Counted from the stretch's first letter, positions 1-6,375 are shown. The stretch: DNA of 8,329 nucleotides from Lachnospiraceae bacterium UBA7480 (GCA_002479655.1 DLOQ01000153.1:27302-35630); one strand, 5' to 3'. Numbers and translations are program-made. The notes: generated by a model from the sequence alone, not told the origin.

Positions 1-744
1 GGCATCAGCTTTTCACTGGAAAAGGGTGAAGTCCTTGCTATCATCGGCTCGTCCGGAAGCGGCAAGACGACGCTTCTGCGGTGTCTGAATTTTCTGGAGA
101 CAGCCGATTCCGGATCTATTCAGGTGGAAAATCACTTGATATTTGGCGGAGAGGATGCAGCTGTGGCCGCAACTCTTAGAAATCCAAAGCAGATCCGCAA
201 AAACAGGCTTTATTTTGGACTGGTATTTCAATCCTTTCACCTGTTTCCACAATATACCGTCCTGCAGAACCTGACGCTGTCCGCATATCTGAAAGCATGC
301 AAAGAAAATAAAGCCCTGCCTAAGCCTGAACGGCGGGCAAAAGCTGAGATTCGCCGTGAACTTGACCAACAGGCAATGGAACTGTTGGCACGGGTCGGAT
401 TGACCGAAAAGGTCTCCTCCTACCCCTGCGAGCTTTCCGGAGGTCAGCAGCAGCGTGTTGCGATCGCGCGCGCACTGATGCTTACTCCTAATATTCTTTG
501 CTTTGATGAGCCCACCAGCGCGCTGGATCCGGAACTTACCAAAGAAGTAATGGGCGTCATCCGCAGCTTGAAGTCCAGTGACACCACAATGATCGTTGTT
601 ACGCATGAAATGGATTTTGCCAGAAATGTAGCCGACAAGGTAATATTTATGGCTCATGGCATCATTGAAGAAGAAGGGACTCCCGAAGAAGTCTTTGACC
701 ACCCCAAGAGCCCCATTTTGCAATCTTTTATAAGCAATACCTGA
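1..744 (+). CDS. Amino acid ABC transporter ATP-binding protein, 5'-truncated by window edge
   Basis: This is the ATPase subunit of an ABC importer of the polar amino acid class (GlnQ/HisP-like), which hydrolyses ATP at the cytoplasmic face to drive uptake with a membrane permease and a binding protein. The reading frame is open from base 1, so roughly the first 20-25 residues are missing. Counting from the first codon seen, 247 residues carry the Walker A GSSGSGKTT (16-24), Q-loop Gln77 in VFQSFHLFP, signature LSGGQQQR (145-152), Walker B ILCFDEP (165-171) with catalytic Glu170, D-loop SALD (173-176) and H-loop His202. The VTHEM and PTSALDPE wording is typical of amino acid importers. A charged stretch at about 100-121, between Q-loop and signature, is longer than in GlnQ. 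The permease and binding-protein genes would lie to the left. The substrate cannot be read from this subunit. The gene ends 13 bases from the convergent stop of its neighbour. Confidence 0.93.
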   Translation, partial: GISFSLEKGEVLAIIGSSGSGKTTLLRCLNFLETADSGSIQVENHLIFGGEDAAVAATLRNPKQIRKNRLYFGLVFQSFHLFPQYTVLQNLTLSAYLKACKENKALPKPERRAKAEIRRELDQQAMELLARVGLTEKVSSYPCELSGGQQQRVAIARALMLTPNILCFDEPTSALDPELTKEVMGVIRSLKSSDTTMIVVTHEMDFARNVADKVIFMAHGIIEEEGTPEEVFDHPKSPILQSFISNT

Positions 745-757
745 CAAGATAGTTCTT

Positions 758-2344
758 TTATCGTTGCAAGACAAATTCTGACTTGACAAATCCAACCTGC
801 CCATTATAAATGATCTTGGTCCATTCCTCATCCGTACCACCGATCAAAGGGAACGATTCACCGGCATAAGCAACACCGAGCTGTTCTCCTCCTATATTGG
901 CAGTTTTTCTGACATTGACGGTTTCCGATACGGTGATGGTTCCGGTTGCCTCAGTCTCATCCACGCCTTCCCCAACCGTATAAAGATATTCTGTCTTGAT
1001 ATAACCTACCTTACCTTCATAGATAATCCTGCTCCATCCATTGATCTGATGTTCCTGACAGGCAAGTACCGTACCAGCCTCAACCTTTCCCAGACGATCC
1101 GCCACTTCACTGTCAGACGCCCTCACATTAACGGTCGTGATCGCCTGAACTTCAAAATCTCCCGTATCCGCCTCTCCTCCGGCACCGTTGCCGGACACTG
1201 GTGTATTCCCTCCCATATCGTTTCCGGTGATATTCTCCAAATCATTATCAAGATAATTCGCATCTGCCAGATGTTCAGCCATCTCGCGCCTTATGATCTC
1301 ATTTATGGTTGACATATAAGTCGAAAAATCCGGATTGGCATCCATCGTTTCCTTGTATGTAGTCTGTACCATCTGCGCCAAATCAAGCACATCCTCCTGC
1401 GAAGTAATGGCAACGATATAATTCCATATATTTTCGTCAAAGTCTCCCACGTAAATATATAAACTGCCATCCTCATTGGTACACACCCATAAAGTCAGCA
1501 GACTAGGCAGGGACACATCCCAATAGCGCATTTTTACATCGTAGGAAACATAGACGATATAAGAATTTTCTATCGGTCCCGTCTTGGTATAGCAGGTAAT
1601 ATTATCATAGCTTTCCACATACTCATAAAATGCATTAACCTTTGCAATCTCCATATCATCTACATAGTTCTTCGTTGTACACAGAGCTTCAATATTATTG
1701 GTCTGCCTTGCATCAAAATAACGCGTCACAAGTTCATTGACGGCAGGATAGGCATTCTTCTGCAACGGCTCCTGCGGCACCGGGATCGTTGTAGTATTGC
1801 CATTACCGGGCAGTCCGACCTGTACGTTGCCGGATACGGACGACGCAAGCCTTGCTTCATCAACACTCTTCGAAACAGAAATCACGATCCATATCACAAT
1901 AACAACACCCGCACAGACCGCCAGCGAAATCAAAGCCATATGACGATTGCGTTTGAACCATTTTCCGATCTGTCTGAAAAAGTCTTTTGTAAAATCCGAA
2001 AAATCGTTGGACATCTCCTGATGCTGTCTGTCTATGGAAACCTTCTCTTCCGGTTCTTCCCCATCATCACCATATAAAAGATTATCGATCGGTACATCTG
2101 CAAGCGTCTGCTCTTCCACGCCATCCGGATTATCAATATATGTTGCTTCAACGCTCTGCTCCTGCCCGTCCTCCGGATAGGCTCCCGTCATCCCGCCGAT
2201 TGCTTCCTCTGCATATGGCGCCTCTTCCTGTCCACCTGCTTCCTCTATATAATTTTCCGTTTTTTCTATAGACCTTTGTTCTTCTATTGCTTTATTTCCC
2301 GTATTTTTTCTATTTCCCTGTTTTTTATTTCTTCTTTTTCCCAT
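758..2344 (-). CDS. Single-pass membrane protein with two C-terminal SH3b domains
   Basis: A 528-residue protein of unknown specific role, probably displayed at the cell surface. Residues 1-30 are very basic and Asn/Lys-rich, 31-105 are strongly acidic and low in complexity, and 136-158 form one hydrophobic membrane segment preceded by KWFKRNRH, so the N-terminus should be cytoplasmic. Outside, residues about 196-345 alternate helix and strand in a way that resembles an NTF2-like fold (inference only), then a Gly/Asn-rich linker (371-395) leads to two bacterial SH3 domains at about 397-455 and 466-526. Both have the VNVR opening and the GW/EW-(S/T)-(R/K)-IIY-(E/N)-G-(K/Q)-VG-(Y/F)-(I/V)-K core. 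SH3b domains usually bind peptidoglycan or peptide ligands; no hydrolase domain is present, so a binding, scaffold or sensor role is more likely than lysis. The start is ATG with a weak AGGG about nine bases upstream. The 164-base leader back to tRNA-Arg has no convincing promoter: a CATAAT (2401-2406) sits 20 bases from a TTGAGA (2427-2432). Confidence 0.85.
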   Translation of the reverse strand: MGKRRNKKQGNRKNTGNKAIEEQRSIEKTENYIEEAGGQEEAPYAEEAIGGMTGAYPEDGQEQSVEATYIDNPDGVEEQTLADVPIDNLLYGDDGEEPEEKVSIDRQHQEMSNDFSDFTKDFFRQIGKWFKRNRHMALISLAVCAGVVIVIWIVISVSKSVDEARLASSVSGNVQVGLPGNGNTTTIPVPQEPLQKNAYPAVNELVTRYFDARQTNNIEALCTTKNYVDDMEIAKVNAFYEYVESYDNITCYTKTGPIENSYIVYVSYDVKMRYWDVSLPSLLTLWVCTNEDGSLYIYVGDFDENIWNYIVAITSQEDVLDLAQMVQTTYKETMDANPDFSTYMSTINEIIRREMAEHLADANYLDNDLENITGNDMGGNTPVSGNGAGGEADTGDFEVQAITTVNVRASDSEVADRLGKVEAGTVLACQEHQINGWSRIIYEGKVGYIKTEYLYTVGEGVDETEATGTITVSETVNVRKTANIGGEQLGVAYAGESFPLIGGTDEEWTKIIYNGQVGFVKSEFVLQR

Positions 2345-2508
2345 TTTTTACAACCCTGCCTTATCCAACAACCTTACCCTATCCAATAGCGGCAAAACAT
2401 ATTATGCTATCATCTTATCGTATCATTCTCAACGTGTAACATCCTTCTCAGCTTACGTTGTCTCCACATTTTATAAGCGTCAATGCCCATCAGCCTTTGC
2501 GCAAAAAA

Positions 2509-2580
2509 TGCACTCGACAGGAATCGAACCTGCATTAAAGGCGTCGGAGGCCTTCGTTCTATCCATTAGACTACGAGTGC
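2509..2580 (-). tRNA. tRNA-Arg (anticodon CCG)
   Basis: The minus strand folds into a 72-nt cloverleaf. The acceptor stem GCACTCG/CGAGTGC pairs perfectly, with discriminator A at 2509. The anticodon stem AAGGC/GCCTT encloses the loop CTCCGAC, so the anticodon is CCG (bases 2545-2547), reading Arg codon CGG. The T arm is GCAGG-TTCGATT-CCTGT and the D loop has the GG pair. The D stem GTCT/GAAC is imperfect, with a C12-A23 mismatch and a U13-G22 wobble. No CCA is encoded: six T residues follow the discriminator base directly, so CCA must be added enzymatically. The gene stands alone, 85 bases after the DUF5688 stop codon, with its own promoter. Confidence 0.95.
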
Positions 2581-2634
2581 ATATCTGCAAGTGCCAACTA
2601 CAAGCCTCTTACCTGATATTGTTGACACCTGCTA

Positions 2635-2663
2635 ATCATAACACACTTTTTCCCTTTTGTCCA
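2635..2663 (-). promoter_or_regulatory. Sigma-A-type promoter of tRNA-Arg
   Basis: On the minus strand a -35 TGGACA (2658-2663, 5 of 6 to consensus) is followed by a 17-base spacer and a -10 TATGAT (2635-2640, 5 of 6). Transcription would start near 2628, leaving a leader of about 48 nt for RNase P to remove before the tRNA. The -35 box begins two bases after the stop codon of the DUF5688 gene, so the tRNA can be expressed independently of that gene. Confidence 0.65.
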
Positions 2664-2665
2664 GC

Positions 2666-3673
2666 TTACTTCACGCGAGTTTTATTTTCACAAAGTTCTA
2701 CCCTGCCTCTCTTTCTGCTGTAATAATAAACCTGATCGGACAGCACCTCCTCCGGCGCCAGCTGCGTCCTGTTGACATCTTTTACCATATTCCTCAACAC
2801 ATCCGCATCATCAATCCCATAATCCTTGATCAGGATCACCTCATGGATCGAAGAAGGCAGGATATACAGATCACTTCCGAGCCTATCCGCACATTCCTTC
2901 AGGACATTAGGATAACGGATACAGGCAGCTCCATTCTGGCTGTTGCGGTTGGTCAATACATACATCGGACTTTCATCCTGTCCCTCAAGATAACATTCCA
3001 TCAATTTATCCATCACTTCATCCGTCGGGATCTCTTTCTCTCCATCTCCCTGCCTGCACCTGTTCTTCTTTGAAAATTTTTTCTCAAGCTCCTTTCTGAG
3101 CAGCTCCCGCACGATATCCTCCATATTAGCCAGACGATATCCCAGCACTCTGGGCGTATTATACTCAGCATCTGCAGTCAGCCGTTCCATACTGATATCC
3201 CATTTTTTCATATGGGTATGATAAATCAGTATGCTGGCAGTGCCGAATACTTCATTTTCCATGTAATAATAAAATATCACTGCCAGATCAAGGAAAGGAA
3301 TATACGGAATCTCCTGTAACAACTCCTTATTCATCTCATAATTGATCAGCTTGTATACGACCCTGTCCCTGACTTTCTCATAGTCAAGAAAAAATTCCAT
3401 GGAAATATCATCTTTCACCGTATGCGCCTCATATGTCCTTATGATGTCCTGCATCGTCTCCGACAGCGATATCCCGCTCATATATCGGCTGTAATACTCA
3501 TCCAGATAAATCGTCGGAGAAACTTTATTCGGGCTGTCCTGCAAAAAAATGGATAAACCATGCAGGCGCAATCCGTTATTTTTCTTTACCTCCACGATTC
3601 TGATCTGATACTTCTCTCCATAATGCTGCTCCAGCGTACATGCTGCTTTTTCAATAAACTGTTCAAATGTCAT
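2666..3673 (-). CDS. DUF5688 family protein, function unknown
   Basis: A 335-residue soluble protein of the DUF5688 family, recognised from wording I associate with this family: IYLDEYY...Y..G.SL (55-70), PYIPFLDLAVIFYYYM (123-138), ILIYHTHMKKWDIS (148-161), A..NTP (168-174), MYVLTN (237-242), GAACIRYP (248-255), LPSSIHEVILI (272-282) and MVKDVN (296-301). There is no signal peptide or membrane segment. A charged Lys/Glu-rich stretch at about 193-215 looks like a flexible linker between an N-terminal and a C-terminal half. No catalytic motif is recognised; the conserved SSIHE is the most obvious candidate for an active or binding site, which is inference. I chose the ATG at 3671-3673 because AAAGGATG lies eight bases upstream; a longer frame beginning at a TTG (3752-3754) would read through the efp terminator hairpin and lacks such a site. 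Confidence 0.85.
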   Translation of the reverse strand: MTFEQFIEKAACTLEQHYGEKYQIRIVEVKKNNGLRLHGLSIFLQDSPNKVSPTIYLDEYYSRYMSGISLSETMQDIIRTYEAHTVKDDISMEFFLDYEKVRDRVVYKLINYEMNKELLQEIPYIPFLDLAVIFYYYMENEVFGTASILIYHTHMKKWDISMERLTADAEYNTPRVLGYRLANMEDIVRELLRKELEKKFSKKNRCRQGDGEKEIPTDEVMDKLMECYLEGQDESPMYVLTNRNSQNGAACIRYPNVLKECADRLGSDLYILPSSIHEVILIKDYGIDDADVLRNMVKDVNRTQLAPEEVLSDQVYYYSRKRGRVELCENKTRVK

Positions 3674-3681
3674 ATTTTTTT

Positions 3682-3689
3682 CATCCTTT
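3682..3689 (-). promoter_or_regulatory. Ribosome binding site deciding the DUF5688 start
   Basis: AAAGGATG on the minus strand lies eight bases before the ATG at 3671-3673. It selects this ATG over in-frame upstream starts at 3704-3706 (ATG) and 3752-3754 (TTG), the second of which overlaps a transcription terminator. Confidence 0.7.
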
Positions 3690-3713
3690 CTCTCTGTTGA
3701 TTCCATTTTCACT

Positions 3714-3751
3714 AAAAAAGACAATGAAATCATGTTATCTTCATTGTCTTT
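3714..3751 (-). terminator. Rho-independent terminator of efp
   Basis: On the minus strand AAAGACAATGAA (3740-3751) pairs perfectly over 12 bp with TTCATTGTCTTT (3717-3728) around an 11-base loop. In the transcript the U tract runs UUUUUU (3714-3719), its first three bases lying in the stem foot. It lies 49 bases after the efp stop codon. The same stem read on the + strand is also followed by a few T residues, so some bidirectional activity is possible. Confidence 0.85.
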
Positions 3752-3800
3752 CAAGCTTTTAACTGATTGATAGAATCACATCGATATCGGATGATATTGA

Positions 3801-4358
3801 TTACACGCGGCTTAAATACTCTCCGGTCCTGGTGTCGATCTTGATCACTTCACCCTGATCCACAAATAAGGGAACCATCACCTGCGCGCCTGTCTCCACA
3901 ATTGCCGGCTTTGTAGCGCCGGTAGCGGTATCTCCCTTAAATCCGGGCTCCGTCTCCGTGATCTGAAGCTCAACGAACAAAGGCGGCTCGATTGCAAATA
4001 CGCTGCCATTGTGAGAACATACCTTAACCATCTCATTCTCTTTGACATACTTCAGCGCATCGCCGACCGTTTCCTTATTCAATGCGATCTGCTCATAATT
4101 CTCCGTATCCATGAAGTTATACAAATCGCCATCCGCATACAAATACTGCATTTCTTTTCTATCAATACGCGCCTGGGGGCATTTCTCAGTAGGACGGAAG
4201 GTCTTTTCTACAACACCGCCGCTCTTGATATTTTTCAGCTTTGTTCTTACAAACGCTGCGCCCTTTCCTGGTTTTACATGCTGAAACTCGATAATCTGAT
4301 AAACATTTCCATCAAATTCAATCGTAATTCCATTCCTGAAATCACCTGCAGAAATCAT
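3801..4358 (-). CDS. efp: Translation elongation factor P
   Basis: EF-P binds between the P and E sites of ribosomes stalled on consecutive prolines and speeds peptide bond formation; it acts in the cytoplasm. The 185-residue product has the normal length and three-domain layout: KOW-like domain about 1-64, OB domain about 65-128, C-terminal OB domain about 129-185. The loop HVKPGKGAA places Lys32 at the tip, the residue that is post-translationally modified in this family (5-aminopentanol in Bacillus subtilis; the modification here is not visible). The C-terminal pattern K-x-A-x4-G-x2-V-x-VP-x2-V-x2-G at 150-169 matches the EF-P signature. I chose the ATG at 4356-4358, giving the family-typical [10 protein letters not shown] start, because GAGGAGGA is seven bases upstream; the ATG eight codons earlier has no such site. 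The gene has its own -10 box and a strong terminator, so it is probably monocistronic. Confidence 0.98.
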   Translation of the reverse strand: MISAGDFRNGITIEFDGNVYQIIEFQHVKPGKGAAFVRTKLKNIKSGGVVEKTFRPTEKCPQARIDRKEMQYLYADGDLYNFMDTENYEQIALNKETVGDALKYVKENEMVKVCSHNGSVFAIEPPLFVELQITETEPGFKGDTATGATKPAIVETGAQVMVPLFVDQGEVIKIDTRTGEYLSRV

Positions 4359-4365
4359 CGTTATA

Positions 4366-4373
4366 TCCTCCTC
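4366..4373 (-). promoter_or_regulatory. Ribosome binding site deciding the efp start
   Basis: GAGGAGGA on the minus strand lies seven bases before the ATG at 4356-4358. It also falls within the eight-codon extension that an upstream in-frame ATG (4380-4382) would give, so the downstream ATG is the functional start. Confidence 0.85.
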
Positions 4374-4396
4374 AATTGTCATCGCGAAATAATACT

Positions 4397-4402
4397 ATTA
4401 TA
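4397..4402 (-). promoter_or_regulatory. Putative -10 box of efp
   Basis: A perfect TATAAT on the minus strand, 38 bases upstream of the efp start codon, would give a leader of about 30 nt. The -35 is unclear: TTGTCC (4415-4420) is only 12 bases away and TTGAAA (4425-4430) is 22 bases away. It lies downstream of the pckA terminator, as expected for an independent promoter. Confidence 0.45.
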
Positions 4403-4455
4403 GTTTAAACGATAGGACAAGATTTTTCAACTGTTTTTTCAAAAAAATGACATTC

Positions 4456-4484
4456 AAAAGGGACATACCCTAAGATATGCCCCT
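4456..4484 (-). terminator. Rho-independent terminator of pckA
   Basis: On the minus strand AGGGGCATA (4476-4484) pairs with TATGTCCCT (4459-4467), nine pairs including one G-U, around an eight-base loop, and is followed by further T residues (4456-4458). It begins 29 bases after the pckA stop codon. The U tract is short, so termination may be incomplete; a second T7 run follows at 4441-4447. Confidence 0.6.
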
Positions 4485-4513
4485 AAAACACTACGTTATT
4501 GCATGTGAAAGAA

Positions 4514-6232
4514 TTATTTCAGCGTATTAGCCTCGTCAACAACCTTCTTGATTGCCGCAGCCGCATCCTTCGGAAGCTTGTTGTAACCGCCTTCTGCCGT
4601 ATCCAGATTCTTTACGTACTGAAGTCTGTCATTCATACGCGCTTTCAGCTGCTCAACATAATTCTTATCCTTTAAGTCGGGAACAAAGCCTTCCCACTCA
4701 AAGATCTCGATATCGGAGAACGGACCCCATTTCTTGAACTTAGCCTTGCCTTCTACGATAGCTTCAATCACGCCAAGGGTATCCTTCGGCTGAACCTTCT
4801 TGCCCATGAAATCACCGGTATTGATGATGTAGCAGTCAACATTCTTCTTCTCTACCAGGTCTTTAAACTTCTTATAGTCATTCACCAGCTCATAAGTTCT
4901 GAACGGATTAGCATACGGTTCAACAACCAGCGCATTCGGATCAACGCCCTCTTTTAATCTCTCAGCTGTAGATCTCTTGGTAGCAAGCGTTGCACCCATA
5001 ACAGATGCAAGGGAAGCGCCCTTTAACTTCACTACAGGAGGGATCGTAGGATCCTTCATGATCCAGAAGATTGCATTTACCGGAGAATCAATCTTGTCAA
5101 CACGGTTCGGTGACCACAGTTTTGACTTGATCGCACGTCCGTTACCGTTTCTGATATCCTCAGTAACGATAACAACTTTTCCGTCCTCATCCAGAGTTGC
5201 GGATACGTTCTGGCAGGTCAACAGATACTTGTTGTCCTCGCAGTCACAAGGATAATCTGCCGTCTTATCAAAATATGTAGGCTCCAAAGCTACAGATGCA
5301 CAGGTATCAGAATTGATGATAAACGCGTCATCATGAAGAACCTTGATTGCAGGATATTTACCGCCGTGCTTAGCATGTGTGATCGTGGATTTACCGGATC
5401 CTGACAGACCAAATACCGCAGCAACATATTTCTTCTTGCCCTCTTTATCAAGTGTATATTCCTTCTGTCCGCCATGGCAGGATGCATAGCCATTTCTGTT
5501 AGCAAGCGCCCACGCAAGCGTCAGCGTACCCTTCTTATGCTCACCAAAGTATCTCATACCAAGGATTGCAGCACAGTTGTTAGCTGTATCAAAATAGCAT
5601 AAGCAGTTCGGATCGCATACATCCTCCTGACCCGGAGCTCCCTTCCACTGAGGATCGGATAAAATAAAGATATCCGGCTCTTTTCCATTGCCGATCATCT
5701 TGGATCTCTTGTACATCTTAACATACTCGTCTGAGCAGTACTGGAAATTCAGAAGCCAGTTATAAAGCAGATTCTCTTCTCCTTCGGGAATCAGAAGATG
5801 TGCCTTTACCATGAATTCCTCATCCAAGCCAATAAACGCTTCCGCATGATACATCGTCTTCCAGCGTGTATCATAAACAGCATCCATCAATATCTTGTCA
5901 AGCTTTGCATTGTCTGTTCCGGGTTTTCCTGTAATTCTTCTAGCCGGAGCATAACGACCGGTAATAGAACCATCATTGAACAGAAGAACCTTTGCATCCG
6001 GCTCAAGACCGAACTCTTCGCCTCTGTAAACAGGCATATCTGTTACGATCGTTCCCGGTGAGTTCTTTGCAAGCTCATAAGCTTCTTTTAATGTGTTGAT
6101 CTTTACGACATTGTTTGCATAGAAAGGTGCCTCGATGATCGCACGGGTATTTGTTACCGGTGTACCAACCTTCGGGAAACCAACCTTGTTAGGTCCAATG
6201 TCTTTTCTGGCATAATTCGCTTTTGTTGCCAT
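4514..6232 (-). CDS. pckA: Phosphoenolpyruvate carboxykinase, ATP-dependent family, divergent
   Basis: This enzyme interconverts oxaloacetate + ATP and PEP + CO2 + ADP in the cytoplasm; in fermenting gut clostridia it may run towards CO2 fixation or towards gluconeogenesis. The 572-residue product is about 30-45 residues longer than typical ATP-type enzymes. Recognisable elements are TGR (91-93) in the substrate loop, the metal-site block MRYFGEHKKG (226-235) with Lys233/Lys234, His253 in SCHGG, the P-loop GLSGSGKST (275-283) with Lys281, the kinase-2 DD (301-302), Arg377 and INTGDFMGKKVQPKDT (470-485). Several classic motifs are altered: the usual TGRSPKDK reads TGRYAPARR and the usual GDDEHGW reads HDDAFII, which I take as a clostridial subfamily. 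Cysteines cluster at 206, 210, 212, 220 and 329, 331, 340. The ATG has AAGGAGG seven to ten bases upstream. It has its own promoter and terminator. Confidence 0.93.
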   Translation of the reverse strand: MATKANYARKDIGPNKVGFPKVGTPVTNTRAIIEAPFYANNVVKINTLKEAYELAKNSPGTIVTDMPVYRGEEFGLEPDAKVLLFNDGSITGRYAPARRITGKPGTDNAKLDKILMDAVYDTRWKTMYHAEAFIGLDEEFMVKAHLLIPEGEENLLYNWLLNFQYCSDEYVKMYKRSKMIGNGKEPDIFILSDPQWKGAPGQEDVCDPNCLCYFDTANNCAAILGMRYFGEHKKGTLTLAWALANRNGYASCHGGQKEYTLDKEGKKKYVAAVFGLSGSGKSTITHAKHGGKYPAIKVLHDDAFIINSDTCASVALEPTYFDKTADYPCDCEDNKYLLTCQNVSATLDEDGKVVIVTEDIRNGNGRAIKSKLWSPNRVDKIDSPVNAIFWIMKDPTIPPVVKLKGASLASVMGATLATKRSTAERLKEGVDPNALVVEPYANPFRTYELVNDYKKFKDLVEKKNVDCYIINTGDFMGKKVQPKDTLGVIEAIVEGKAKFKKWGPFSDIEIFEWEGFVPDLKDKNYVEQLKARMNDRLQYVKNLDTAEGGYNKLPKDAAAAIKKVVDEANTLK

Positions 6233-6290
6233 TTTACTTCCTCCTTTATATAATTTAAATTTTGCTTACACATTACCGCGTACAGTGTTT

Positions 6291-6319
6291 ATTATAACAA
6301 ATGACCTTGGAAAAGTAAA
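6291..6319 (-). promoter_or_regulatory. Putative sigma-A promoter of pckA
   Basis: On the minus strand TATAAT (6291-6296, perfect -10) lies 17 bases from TTTACT (6314-6319, 4 of 6 to the -35 consensus). Transcription would start near 6284, giving a leader of about 52 nt that contains the strong AAAGGAGG ribosome binding site of pckA. Confidence 0.55.
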
Positions 6320-6354
6320 TATGTTAAACCGGATTTTCAGTTGGTTTTCATATT
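6318..6354 (-). terminator. Possible weak terminator hairpin after aminopeptidase P
   Basis: On the minus strand AATATG pairs with CATATT and, inside it, AAACC pairs with GGTTT, separated by a 1x2 internal loop, with a 12-base apical loop. It is followed by TACTTTT rather than a clean U tract, so it would be inefficient. It starts 21 bases after the aminopeptidase stop codon and touches the -35 box of pckA. On the + strand it is followed by a T-rich region. Confidence 0.3.
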
Positions 6355-6375
6355 CAAATTTTCGATTTTTTATTT

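Noticed and set aside
735..775. Shared bidirectional terminator between the convergent ABC ATPase and SH3b genes
   Set aside because: Only short 4-bp pairings such as GATA/TATC are present in and around the 13-base gap, with no stem plus U tract.
13..840. 275-codon minus-strand open frame opposite the ABC ATPase
   Set aside because: It is antisense to an unmistakable ATPase frame, overlaps the end of the SH3b gene, resembles no family and has no ribosome binding site.
2509..2580. tRNA-Arg as an integration (att) site for a mobile element
   Set aside because: No repeat of the tRNA 3' end, integrase gene or composition break was seen in the window.
2622..2627. Perfect TTGACA on the + strand near tRNA-Arg
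   Set aside because: No -10 box lies 15-19 bases downstream, and the nearest plus-strand frame there is a shadow.
2657..3073. 138-codon + strand open frame opposite DUF5688
   Set aside because: It is the antisense shadow of a recognised conserved protein, and its peptide is His/Ile-rich with no family resemblance.
6233..6290. Riboswitch or structured leader before pckA
   Set aside because: The leader is about 50 nt and AT-rich, too short for known riboswitch folds, with no stable stem.
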